Assembly (NCBI GenBank): GCA_900544525.1
Contig: UQVN01000006.1
Location: 1 to 32,279 of the forward strand
Direction of reading: 5' to 3'
Length of the DNA stretch: 32,279 bases
Source: an uncultured Eubacteriales bacterium
GTDB taxonomy: Bacteria > Bacillota > Clostridia > Lachnospirales > Lachnospiraceae
Made by a program: the position numbers and the translations under genes. The notes beneath the pieces were generated by a model, which saw nothing but the letters and a program-made list of their open reading frames with translations, had not been told where the DNA came from and searched no databases. Positions 23,870-32,198 of the stretch are shown piece by piece. Numbering within the stretch: the first letter of the stretch is position 1; every line of letters starts with the position of its first letter.

Positions 23870-24743
23870 GTTCCTCACCTTCCCCTTTCTCTTTTATTGC
23901 TTTGTTGTGTTTGTTTCTATTCTTTTTCGTAGAAACCAGAAGTGTTATTAATAAAATCAATAGTAACGGAGCTGCCACCACTGGTGCTACAAGAATTGGA
24001 TCGATCATAATCGCATCTGCTGGTACTCGTTCCGCAGAATATGGGGTAGCTATTCGAACTCCTCTTACAAGTAAGCGGTGAGTATTTACCGCATACGGTG
24101 TACAAGTCACTAATGTCACATAATCTTTTCCCTTTACTGGCATCAAATTGGATATATCCTCTGGCTCTACAATGGAAATTTTATCGACTTCATAGGTCAG
24201 CACCTCATTTAAGATAAACAGTTGAAAGGTATCTCCTTCTTCTAGTTGATCCAGATCGGTAAATAGTTTAGCTGTTGGAAGTCCTCGATGTCCTGTTAAA
24301 ACAGCATGAGTTCCTTTTCCTCCCACAGGTAAGGAACTTCCTTCTAAATGTCCAACACTATCTTGTAAAATGGTTTCTGAAGTTCCATGATAGATTGGTA
24401 ACTTTACACCTAACTTCTTAATTTCAATATACCCCATAACGCCAGTTCCATCAATATTTAATAAAGAATTATAGACAGAATCTTTTACTTTACCATCCAC
24501 AAAATCTCCAGCAACTAAATTTTTATTATACTGTTTGGCATCCTTTAAAATCTTGTCGTATTCTTCATCAGACATCTCATTGACGGCTCGTTCATAATTT
24601 ACAATCGCTTTCGAAGCGTGGAGCTGATTGAAAAAGTCACTAAAGGTTGGATATAGCACCACGAAGAGCCCCACGAAGAATACTCCAATCAATAATAGGT
24701 TCGATAGATTTTTCTTTTTTTTCTTAGTCTTGTGCTTCTTCAT
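23862..24743 (-). CDS. Class C sortase (pilin polymerase)
   Basis: A 293-residue sortase with membrane segments at about 15-32 and 247-270, the two-anchor layout of class C. Catalytic His152 (LTGHRGLP), Cys214 in TLVTCTPYAVNTHR and Arg223 are present. Such enzymes join pilin subunits by linking the sorting motif of one to a Lys of the next. The usual lid motif Asp-Pro-aromatic before the catalytic domain is not seen; the region reads NLVAGDFVDG. The start at 24743 follows GGGAGAG; the longer frame to 24773 has no ribosome binding site. It is placed directly between the major pilin and minor pilin genes, as in other pilus islands. Confidence 0.93.
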   Translation of the reverse strand: MKKHKTKKKKKNLSNLLLIGVFFVGLFVVLYPTFSDFFNQLHASKAIVNYERAVNEMSDEEYDKILKDAKQYNKNLVAGDFVDGKVKDSVYNSLLNIDGTGVMGYIEIKKLGVKLPIYHGTSETILQDSVGHLEGSSLPVGGKGTHAVLTGHRGLPTAKLFTDLDQLEEGDTFQLFILNEVLTYEVDKISIVEPEDISNLMPVKGKDYVTLVTCTPYAVNTHRLLVRGVRIATPYSAERVPADAIMIDPILVAPVVAAPLLLILLITLLVSTKKNRNKHNKAIKEKGEGEERV

Positions 24744-24796
24744 GCTTCTCTCCCTATTGCTATTTTCACTCATAAAATTTATATATAGTCATCGTT

Positions 24797-24875
24797 GTAT
24801 TGGAACGAGAAGGAACAGTGGAAAACTCCTTCTCGTTCCTAATACTATGAGAAACCAATCATCTAGTTTTCTCAT
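24797..24875 (-). promoter_or_regulatory. Two tandem hairpins between major pilin and sortase C
   Basis: A 13-bp perfect stem (24802-24814 with 24827-24839) extends by GTATT/AATAC past one bulge to about 18 bp. A second, 8-bp stem (24847-24854 with 24868-24875) lies next to the pilin gene. Neither has a U-tract. They probably stabilise the pilin mRNA end or reduce read-through to the sortase. Confidence 0.6.
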
Positions 24876-24898
24876 TAGTTATTTACATAAAAAATATT

Positions 24899-26698
24899 TT
24901 AAGAATCTTCACGCTGCATGCGTTTTCTTGTTACAAGAACAATGCCTGCACCTACCATTAAGATAGGACCAACAACGTAGAATACTTTTCTACCTGTACC
25001 ACCTGTGGATGGTAATTGAGCACCTTTGTTGTTTTCTAAAGTATAAACTTGATATCCTGTTCCAGCACCCACTTCTGTTACTTTTGTACCTGTAACTTCT
25101 TTTGTACTCTGAGCATATGCAGGACTATAACCATCTGGTTGATCATTTTGATACATTACACTACCTGCATCATTAATCCATGCCTTTAAACCATTTTCTT
25201 CATATTGACTCTGTGTTGAATCACCTGTAATTTTTCCAAGTACCACGATTGTTTGGCTCTGATTTTCTGTAATTGAATATTTAGCATCAGCTTTTGTTAC
25301 CACAATTGTAGTGGTTCCATCATTCACTATCGGATTATAACCTGCTGGTGCTTTTGTCTCTTTTAAGTAATAAGTTCCTTCTGCTAAACCTTTAATTATT
25401 GCATAACCAGTAGCATCTGTTGTCACCACAATTTTCTTTCCATTTTCATCTATTACTGGATTTTGATATTCTCCATCTTTAAATGCATGATATAATTCAA
25501 ATTCTGCATTCGGCAACACCATGCTATTATTACTTCCATCGACTTTTTTAATTGCTACTGCATAAGTATAAACTGTCTCTGTATCATTTTTTTCTGTAAT
25601 ATTATCTGCACTATGTTCAACAAATGGATCATTCGCAAATTGTAATCCTGCGTTATTTTCCATACCATCTCCACCAATAATGGCCTCGTCTGTTACTTTA
25701 ACATTGTATGTCACAACTAAAACTGCACTACTGCGAATTTGATCATTATCGTATGTAAAATTGACTTTGAATGTTGATTCACTCTCTAAAGCAGTTGTAT
25801 CTATACTATATGCAATATTACCTCCATCATTAATGACTAACTTACCCCCTGGAAGTGTGACATCAGGATTATATTCATTTGCGGCAAATCCATAAACTTT
25901 AATGCTATCTTCCACTAATTCTAATCCTACTGGTAATGTATCTGTCATTGCAAGAGTTTTATCAATAGCACCTGGTGCATAAACTGGTACATCAATTTTC
26001 ACTCTATAGTTTAAAATATCACCAATATTTACTGAATCAGACTGAATGCTTGCTTCTTTATCAATATTAGGTGTGGTTGTTTTCATAGCTACTTGATAAT
26101 TAGTATAAATTTTATATTCACCATCAATACTTTCTGGTTGCACTTCCACTGTGACAGTCTGATAAACCTTTGCTCTCTTACTATTACCGGCTCCAATTAC
26201 AATATATTGGCCTAATTGAGTTGTTTTAAAATCTGCAATTCCATTATCATCTGTTTTTAATTCTTGGAATTTCTCCTGTCCAGTGTTATCATTTTCTCTA
26301 ATATATACTGTAAAATCTCCTAACAGAGCTTTTAACTGATCTTCCGTTAAATTACAATACTGTTCTGCAGTTAAATCTCCATATTTTCCTAAATATTTAG
26401 TATCATTTTGAAAGTCTTTAAATAACTGTGTAAATTCATGAGTTAATGTATTATTTTCATTATGTGTCGTTTGAACTACTTGGTAAATCCATAATGTATC
26501 TTGGCTATCTGCCGCCCAACTAGGATTATCTGGATCATTTACACCTATCTGGATTGAGATCTCTGTTCCATCTGTATATGGTTTATATTCACCACTACCG
26601 GATGTTGTTGCCCCTGCTGGTACTGCCATTGCTAATACCATCACAAATGCTGTCATAAATGCGATTATACTTTTAACTTTTTTTAACGTCTTTTTCAT
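24899..26698 (-). CDS. Major pilin, LPXTG isopeptide-forming fimbrial protein
   Basis: A 599-residue surface protein. A signal peptide ends near AVPAGA (residue 30). An N-terminal pilin domain (about 35-200) is followed by an isopeptide-forming fimbrial domain (about 205-355) and a Cna-B/SpaA domain (about 375-475) ending in YYLKETKAPAGYNP, whose Glu is the usual isopeptide catalyst. LPSTG (562-566), a hydrophobic helix and a basic tail form the sorting signal. Size and order fit the SpaA/SpaH/EbpC backbone family. The canonical pilin motif YPKN is not seen; the equivalent stretch reads KIYTNYQVAMK. It sits next to class C sortase. The start follows AGAGGACAGGG. Confidence 0.9.
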   Translation of the reverse strand: MKKTLKKVKSIIAFMTAFVMVLAMAVPAGATTSGSGEYKPYTDGTEISIQIGVNDPDNPSWAADSQDTLWIYQVVQTTHNENNTLTHEFTQLFKDFQNDTKYLGKYGDLTAEQYCNLTEDQLKALLGDFTVYIRENDNTGQEKFQELKTDDNGIADFKTTQLGQYIVIGAGNSKRAKVYQTVTVEVQPESIDGEYKIYTNYQVAMKTTTPNIDKEASIQSDSVNIGDILNYRVKIDVPVYAPGAIDKTLAMTDTLPVGLELVEDSIKVYGFAANEYNPDVTLPGGKLVINDGGNIAYSIDTTALESESTFKVNFTYDNDQIRSSAVLVVTYNVKVTDEAIIGGDGMENNAGLQFANDPFVEHSADNITEKNDTETVYTYAVAIKKVDGSNNSMVLPNAEFELYHAFKDGEYQNPVIDENGKKIVVTTDATGYAIIKGLAEGTYYLKETKAPAGYNPIVNDGTTTIVVTKADAKYSITENQSQTIVVLGKITGDSTQSQYEENGLKAWINDAGSVMYQNDQPDGYSPAYAQSTKEVTGTKVTEVGAGTGYQVYTLENNKGAQLPSTGGTGRKVFYVVGPILMVGAGIVLVTRKRMQREDS

Positions 26699-26812
26699 AG
26701 CCCTGTCCTCTCTTTCCTGTTTTTTCTTACTGTTTAATTTGTTACTGTTTGTTTTTATTTAAAATAGCAGTTTTACATCATAAGAAAATATTAGATATTA
26801 CTCTTTCTTTTC

Positions 26813-26842
26813 TAGAGGGGAGAGTCCTAAACCTCCCCTCTA
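26813..26842 (-). promoter_or_regulatory. Hairpin over the stop codon of the adhesin gene
   Basis: TAGAGGGGAG (26813-26822) pairs with CTCCCCTCTA (26833-26842). The adhesin stop codon (26827-26829) lies in the loop. The - strand sequence after the stem is A-rich, with no U-tract, so it is unlikely to be a terminator. It may be a processing or stability element ahead of the major pilin gene. Confidence 0.5.
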
Positions 26843-29800
26843 TGCTCCTGCCGTTTTCTCATAAAAAACATTCCAACTACAGCAACTGCCATAAGAGAAA
26901 TACCAATTACGGTTAAGGAAGCAGTTCCTTCACCACCAGTATCTGGTAGTTGATACCCTTGTGTATTCTGAACTTGTAAAACTATTTTACTTCCTGCTCC
27001 TTCTTTGTTAGTTATATCTTTCGCTATTGTATTACCATTCTCTATTGTAATTGTCGTTTTCTGTGGTATAAACTTAATTGGCCCAGATAAAATTTGATAT
27101 CCCGCTGGAGCCTTTGTTTCTACCAAATAATAAGTCTGTCCAATCTCTACAGAACCAACTGAAATTTTTCCTTCGGAATCACTTGTTAAATTCTCCGCAA
27201 CTAAACTTACGCTTTCATTGATTCCAGGAATTGTTATTTCTCCATCTTTATCATCTTTATATAAGCTAAAAGCTGCACCTGATAAAGCTTTTGTTTCCGT
27301 AGAATCCACTTTTTGGATTTCTAATGGCACTGTAGTTGGAGTATCTACTTTAGTGTTCGTAATTGTAATTTCTGTCTTAGCATTGTTCCAATAGTAGAGC
27401 TGAAAACACTGAGCTTGATCTTTTAGATCTTTATCATCCGGTATAAGAGCTTTAAATTCTTGTGAATTCTCCTGATACGGACCAATATAATTTTGTCTGT
27501 TTTGATTTGTATTACCATTATCATCTCCTAATCGAAATCCATTGTAATCCCATATCGCTTTATCGTTTGTTAATGCAATTTCTTTCTTATTAGTATCAAT
27601 ATATAAATATTTTCCTGCACTTGAATTATAGATAGAAACAAATCTGTCTTTTCCACTTTGCGATAGTTCTACTTTCCATATAGCATCTTCGTTGTTAGCT
27701 AATTCCTCTAGAGCCTTTATAAACTCCTCTGTCATCGCATGTCTCTTTAAGCTTCCTGATACTTCAGGTAATGTCATATTTTTTTCTGCTGTAACCTTAC
27801 TACCACTTACTTGCATTACATATGGATTTTTCATCCAGATTGCATTACCTTTGTCCTCTGGATTGGCATTTGCGGTAATAATAATACATTCTTTAGAAAT
27901 AATATCCAAATCATCGATACTATTTCCATCACCATTTGTTGTTGCCCATGCTCCAGCTGTATTCTTAGGTTCGCTAATCGTTGACTCATATCCATCAGGA
28001 ACATTTACTTCTTCTACTGTATAAATATATTGGTTACCATTTTCATCTTTTTCGGGTACTTGGAATACATATTGCCAATTGTTGTCTTTACTTAGTATAG
28101 CTGTCATTCCAGTATCGCTATATCCAGAATCAGATTCTATTTTTCGTAGAAGTTTTACTGTAATCGGATCGTGAACAACGGTTTCTCCTGTTCCTTCCTT
28201 CCATTCTTTTTTTACTACAACATCTCTTAATTTACCTTTTATTGGATCTGGAGTTTTATCTGGGATTCTTGATGGAAAATAATGACATTCAAATCCAGTA
28301 CCTTCTTTTACCGTTAAATCATTAGCAACTAAAGTTCCATTAATACCTACACTTGCATGTATAAGAAAATCTGCCTTTGGTGCTAAAACACTTCCTGGAA
28401 GCATTTCCTGTTTTATATTATAATTAACTGTTGTAATATTAGGATCAAAATTCCAAAGAATATTACCAGCTAACTTAATATATTCTTGTGAACTATGTGC
28501 TGTAGCATATTTCATATCTATTTTGGGTTCAAATGTAATATTATTCTCATCACTTATAATATTAATAATTGCTTGTGTAGTTTCTGGAATATTAAAATTT
28601 ATAGTTTGAGCATTATTTAAACTATCAATAGAAATATTAAAAACTACAACCTCTTCATCTCCATTATAATTAAAGCTAAGAATGCCTCCTTCCTCTTTTG
28701 CTTCACATTCTGTATACTTATCAATATTATTATACAGATCCTCATTTTTAGTGTATAAACTACTTTCTGCACTACTGAAGAATGTATTTATGTTCTCAAA
28801 AATCTTAATTTTATTTTGCGTATTATACCCATCAAATTTTTGATACAATTCTTCTGCTAAACTTGAACTTACCCATATTGATGAACTGCTATCAATGTCT
28901 AAACTAGGTGTAATAATTTTTCCATTGTCTATTTCAATAGAGCTTCCACCAAAGATAAGTGCTGCTGGATCAATTTGTATTTCCAATCCACTAACTGGAG
29001 AATTTGCTTTTGTTGCTCCTCCTGCTACAGAAAAACCCCCACCATTGTTGTATATTATATTTCCACCAATAGCAACTACACCTTCCACATCTACCATATT
29101 ACTTAGATTGCCTAACAAGAACATATTAAACTTATGAGCAGTTCCTAAGAAATTCTGATCGCTTGGCTCCTCCCAATCATACTGAACAGCATCACGAATA
29201 TTCTCTCCAATTAATATTACTTCAAACTCAGAGAAATGATCAGTTTCCATACGAATCGTTCCATCTTCATTGAGTAAAGAATTCATTTCTTCTATTTTTT
29301 GCTCATCTTGAATATGGAATACTTTTACTTTCTTAGCAGAAGTGTTATACTCCATATCATCAAAAGTTACACTGAGTGTTCCATTTGGCTCAATTTCTTG
29401 ATTGTTTGCTATTAATTGAATATCAAATCTTCTGCGTTCAAGAAGATTTTGACTCTCTTCTCCTAATGCTTCTTTTAGAAGTTCATCAACTTTTTTTGTT
29501 TGTACTTGTTGTGATTTATCCATTCCATTGGAATCAGACACTTCTTCTTGAATTTCATCTTGCACTATAATCTCTTTTGCAACAAGGCTAAGAGTCTTTA
29601 ATTGTTCTTCACTAAAACTATTTTTATCACCCGTCACCGTTACAAGCACGCCTTCTTCCGTTCTCGCCTTTATAACAACATCTGTTATATTTTCTTCTTT
29701 TGTCCAATAAAGATTTGCTACTTTCTTATTCTTGATTTCTTCATCTGGTGTTACACCATTCCAGCCATTTACTCTATCAATAAGTGTATTAGCAATGCCT

Positions 29801-30942
29801 TCATAATCTTCGTCTGCAGATGCTGCTACGTAGATATTTAAGTATTGATCCGCTTTTTCTACTGGTACAGATGTATCAGAACCACCCTGGCCTTCTTCTA
29901 CTGGCAATTTTCCAGTTGTCTGTTCTGATTCTTCTGCCTTCGTTTCTGTAGTTGCTTCCGTAGTTATTGGATCTTCTGTTGTTTCAGTTGTTGGTTCCTC
30001 TGTCACTACTTCTTGTTTCGTTGTGGTAGGTTGTTCTGCTTCAGAAGTTTTCACATCTTTTGTATCCATATATTCTACATTTGCTAGTGCAACTTGATTA
30101 TATGTTTTTGTTCCAACAGTCCCTACTAAGAAGTTTTCATCCACCGGAGCATCTTCTGTTGGCTCTTCTTCTTGTTTGCTTTCTGTTGGTTCTTCCGTTG
30201 GTTTTTCCTCCGGATTACTTTCCGTTGTAGCTGGCTCTTCCGTTGGCTTTTCCTCTGACTCACTTTCTGTTGTACCTGGTTCTTCCGTTGGCTTTTCCTC
30301 TGGCTTACTTTCCGTTGTAGCTGGTTCTTCCGTTGGGTTCTCCTCTGGTTTAGATTCACTTGTTTCTGTTGTTGCCTCTGTAGATGAACCAGTTTCTTCA
30401 GCGGATTGTTCTTCAGATGGAAGTACTTCTGTTGAACTACCACCATTAGATGGAGTAGAAATCACTTCTACATCAGAAGTATAGTTTAGAGTAAAGGCTA
30501 CTTTTTCTTCTGGTTGTAATGTAAACCAGTAGTTATGTTTTACAATATCGCCACTTTTTTCATCTACGACATCTTCTTTATGTAACTTCACTGTTTTACC
30601 ATCTTCTGCTGTGATCTCACAAATATTCTCTTGATCAAATTGATATTCAGATGATAATCCTCCTCCAACTCCTTCTGTATAAATAACAAAGTTAGTGGGA
30701 TCATTTCCTTGTAGAGCCTCAGCTGTCACACGAACTGGCACTACTTGTCCAAATGATGTATTTTCTCTCATGGACTCTACATTAATATTATCAAATGCCA
30801 TACTAATTGCAGGTTTTGTCATGATGCTATAAACGAGAAATGCGATGGCAACACATAATACAATCAGTATTTGATATAGATGTTTTCTTTTGGTGTTATT
30901 TTTTAGATAAAGATTTATCTTATTCATTAATTCATTTCCCAT
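26827..30942 (-). CDS. Large LPDTG adhesin/tip pilin with choice-of-anchor A domain
   Basis: A 1371-residue surface protein. A long basic N-terminus and a hydrophobic segment (about 23-41) form the export signal. A beta domain (about 45-165) is followed by a Thr/Glu/Pro stalk with four 15-residue repeats (about 197-256). At about 598-890 lies a choice-of-anchor A / collagen-binding-like domain, recognised by HKFNMFLLGNLSN, VEGVVAIGGNI and PGSVLAPKADF. A Cna-B domain (about 905-990), an unusual region with KYLYIDTNKKE (about 1040-1190), a second Cna-B domain with VETKAPAGYQI, and LPDTG (1332-1336) follow. Such proteins sit at pilus tips and bind host matrix or glycans; the ligand is unknown. 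AGGAGGAGG precedes the ATG by 11 bases. It lies just after the signal peptidase gene. Confidence 0.9.
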   Translation of the reverse strand: MGNELMNKINLYLKNNTKRKHLYQILIVLCVAIAFLVYSIMTKPAISMAFDNINVESMRENTSFGQVVPVRVTAEALQGNDPTNFVIYTEGVGGGLSSEYQFDQENICEITAEDGKTVKLHKEDVVDEKSGDIVKHNYWFTLQPEEKVAFTLNYTSDVEVISTPSNGGSSTEVLPSEEQSAEETGSSTEATTETSESKPEENPTEEPATTESKPEEKPTEEPGTTESESEEKPTEEPATTESNPEEKPTEEPTESKQEEEPTEDAPVDENFLVGTVGTKTYNQVALANVEYMDTKDVKTSEAEQPTTTKQEVVTEEPTTETTEDPITTEATTETKAEESEQTTGKLPVEEGQGGSDTSVPVEKADQYLNIYVAASADEDYEGIANTLIDRVNGWNGVTPDEEIKNKKVANLYWTKEENITDVVIKARTEEGVLVTVTGDKNSFSEEQLKTLSLVAKEIIVQDEIQEEVSDSNGMDKSQQVQTKKVDELLKEALGEESQNLLERRRFDIQLIANNQEIEPNGTLSVTFDDMEYNTSAKKVKVFHIQDEQKIEEMNSLLNEDGTIRMETDHFSEFEVILIGENIRDAVQYDWEEPSDQNFLGTAHKFNMFLLGNLSNMVDVEGVVAIGGNIIYNNGGGFSVAGGATKANSPVSGLEIQIDPAALIFGGSSIEIDNGKIITPSLDIDSSSSIWVSSSLAEELYQKFDGYNTQNKIKIFENINTFFSSAESSLYTKNEDLYNNIDKYTECEAKEEGGILSFNYNGDEEVVVFNISIDSLNNAQTINFNIPETTQAIINIISDENNITFEPKIDMKYATAHSSQEYIKLAGNILWNFDPNITTVNYNIKQEMLPGSVLAPKADFLIHASVGINGTLVANDLTVKEGTGFECHYFPSRIPDKTPDPIKGKLRDVVVKKEWKEGTGETVVHDPITVKLLRKIESDSGYSDTGMTAILSKDNNWQYVFQVPEKDENGNQYIYTVEEVNVPDGYESTISEPKNTAGAWATTNGDGNSIDDLDIISKECIIITANANPEDKGNAIWMKNPYVMQVSGSKVTAEKNMTLPEVSGSLKRHAMTEEFIKALEELANNEDAIWKVELSQSGKDRFVSIYNSSAGKYLYIDTNKKEIALTNDKAIWDYNGFRLGDDNGNTNQNRQNYIGPYQENSQEFKALIPDDKDLKDQAQCFQLYYWNNAKTEITITNTKVDTPTTVPLEIQKVDSTETKALSGAAFSLYKDDKDGEITIPGINESVSLVAENLTSDSEGKISVGSVEIGQTYYLVETKAPAGYQILSGPIKFIPQKTTITIENGNTIAKDITNKEGAGSKIVLQVQNTQGYQLPDTGGEGTASLTVIGISLMAVAVVGMFFMRKRQEHRGEV
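30175..30354 (-). repeat. 45-bp tandem repeats in the adhesin stalk
   Basis: About four copies of a 45-bp unit encode variants of KPEEKPTEEPATTES. The copies differ by a few bases. Tandem coding repeats of this kind change copy number by slippage and could alter stalk length. Confidence 0.8.
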
Positions 30943-30960
30943 GACTCACTCTACCTCCTC

Positions 30961-31548
30961 CTAGTTATTATTTATGATTCCAAATTGATTTAGTGGCCAA
31001 ACACGAAGCGCCACTCTTCCTACTATGGCTTCGTCAGCAATACACCCAATCGTTGAAGAACGACTATCAATGGATAAATCTCGATGATCTCCCATAACAA
31101 AAATTCGATTTTCTGGTACTTGATAAGGGAATGTTAAATCACACTCTCCGAGACTTTTTTCTGAAATGTATGGTTCGTTTAATTCTTCTCCATTGACAAA
31201 TACGGTACCATCTTTCTCGATTACAATCTGATCTCCCGCAACTCCAATGACTCGTTTTAGAAGAATTTTATTGTTATAATAAAAAGCAACAATATCTCCT
31301 CTTTGGAACTCACTGCCTTTTAATGCAACTACAATCTCTTTATTTTTTAATGTTGGCTCCATACTCGTTCCATACACTCTAAGAACTGGCAGAAAAAGTG
31401 AGGCAATTAAAAATGCAACTGCTGCAACGACAACTAGGATATAAATCGTTCCTCTCAGTGTCCTGCCATATTCTCTTTTATGACGAACTCGAGTAAGTTC
31501 TGCTTCCAATTGTTCAATTGTTGGTGTCTTCCTTTTCTGGTCATTCAT
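30961..31548 (-). CDS. lepB: Signal peptidase I of the pilus operon
   Basis: A 195-residue type I signal peptidase. One transmembrane helix (about 33-54) is followed by catalytic Ser62 in GTSMEPTL and Lys98 in LLKRVIGVAGD, with the C-terminal box MGDHRDLSIDSRSS. It cleaves signal peptides on the outer face of the membrane. Its place as second gene of the pilus operon, 18 nt before the adhesin gene, suggests it is dedicated to the pilins, as signal peptidases in other pilus islands are. The N-terminal 30 residues are charged and partly coiled. The start follows AGAGG at six bases. Whether it replaces or adds to a housekeeping enzyme cannot be told. Confidence 0.94.
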   Translation of the reverse strand: MNDQKRKTPTIEQLEAELTRVRHKREYGRTLRGTIYILVVVAAVAFLIASLFLPVLRVYGTSMEPTLKNKEIVVALKGSEFQRGDIVAFYYNNKILLKRVIGVAGDQIVIEKDGTVFVNGEELNEPYISEKSLGECDLTFPYQVPENRIFVMGDHRDLSIDSRSSTIGCIADEAIVGRVALRVWPLNQFGIINNN

Positions 31549-31599
31549 ACACTGCCTCTTTCCTTCCTAGCCTCTTTCCTTTCTATCTACCCTTTCCTA

Positions 31600-32043
31600 T
31601 TAGGGAGTGGATATTTTATTTTTTTCTGCTTCTTTTTTCGCATTTTCAGTGATTATCTTTGCCTGTTCTTGTGCTTCTTTTATTATGTGTTCTGCCTTTC
31701 TCTTTGCTTCTTCTAATGCTTTTGCCGTTTCTTCCACCTTTTCTTTTACCAGTTCATTGACCTGTTGTTCTATTTCATCTAACTGTTGTTTTTCTCTTTC
31801 TTGTAATTGCTGTATATTTAACAAGTATTGATCCGCTGCTGCTTGGGCATCTTCAAATACTTTATTTAACTCTAAAGCGGCTTTTGCTATAGAGCCTGCA
31901 TTTTGAATACGGATTTCTCTATCTTCTTGCCTCTGTCTTAACAGCTCATTCTCTGCTTGCAATGCTTCATTTTTCTTTCCCATTTCCACTAGCATTTCTA
32001 GAAGAGCTACACGACTTAATTTTCTTAATTCTTTATTTGTCAT
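31600..32043 (-). CDS. Cytoplasmic coiled-coil protein of the pilus operon
   Basis: A 147-residue charged protein without signal peptide or membrane segment. Residues 1-25 (NKELRKLSRVALLEMLVEM) form a compact helix, followed by a coiled coil (about 25-48), a conserved-looking middle (GSIAKAALELNKVFEDAQAAADQYL, about 50-74), then a long Glu/Lys/Gln coiled coil to the end. The start at 32043 follows GAGGAG; the longer frame to 32100 runs into the terminator. It is the first gene after the riboswitch. I have seen similar proteins near signal peptidase/sortase loci in gut Clostridia, sometimes labelled DNA repair protein without support; this is memory only. It may be DivIVA-like and position the pilus machinery, but function is unknown. 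Confidence 0.75.
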   Translation of the reverse strand: MTNKELRKLSRVALLEMLVEMGKKNEALQAENELLRQRQEDREIRIQNAGSIAKAALELNKVFEDAQAAADQYLLNIQQLQEREKQQLDEIEQQVNELVKEKVEETAKALEEAKRKAEHIIKEAQEQAKIITENAKKEAEKNKISTP

Positions 32044-32089
32044 TGCACTTTCTCCTCTCTTTTCCTCAATTTTAGGTATTTTAGGGTAT

Positions 32090-32121
32090 AAAAAAAGCAC
32101 TGTTATATAAATAAACAGTGC
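32090..32121 (-). terminator. Riboswitch-controlled terminator of the pilus operon
   Basis: GCACTGTT (32097-32104) pairs with AACAGTGC (32114-32121). On the - strand TTTTTTT follows. It starts directly at the 3' edge of the c-di-GMP aptamer and lies 47 nt before the first coding start. Confidence 0.9.
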
Positions 32122-32198
32122 GGTCAGTCGATCATAGCCAATACCTTGGCCTTAGACACTTAACTTTGCGTCATTACCTTTCGATAATTTTGCCGTGG
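32121..32198 (-). ncRNA. Cyclic di-GMP-I (GEMM) riboswitch aptamer
   Basis: Read on the - strand: GGCAAA, then a stem ATTATC/GGTAAT (32173-32178 with 32183-32188) capped by a GAAA tetraloop, then the invariant GACGCAAAG (32164-32172). The second arm has GTCTAAGG (32150-32157), an apical GCCAA/TTGGC stem (32137-32150), and CTATGATCGAC (32127-32137) as the tetraloop receptor side, ending in GACCG (32121-32125). Order, spacing and invariant bases match the GEMM-I consensus as I know it. The aptamer binds c-di-GMP and acts on the adjoining terminator. On or off polarity cannot be read with confidence. Upstream (32199-32279) is AT-rich; a possible TATAAT is at 32251-32256, with its -35 at the window edge. 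Confidence 0.9.

Noticed and set aside
30175..30354. Short regular repeats resembling a CRISPR array
   Set aside because: The units are contiguous, in frame and coding, with no unique spacers and no cas genes.
30176..30484. 102-residue Ser/Gly/Val repeat frame on the + strand
   Set aside because: It is the mirror of the Thr/Glu/Pro repeats of the adhesin and no start signal precedes it.
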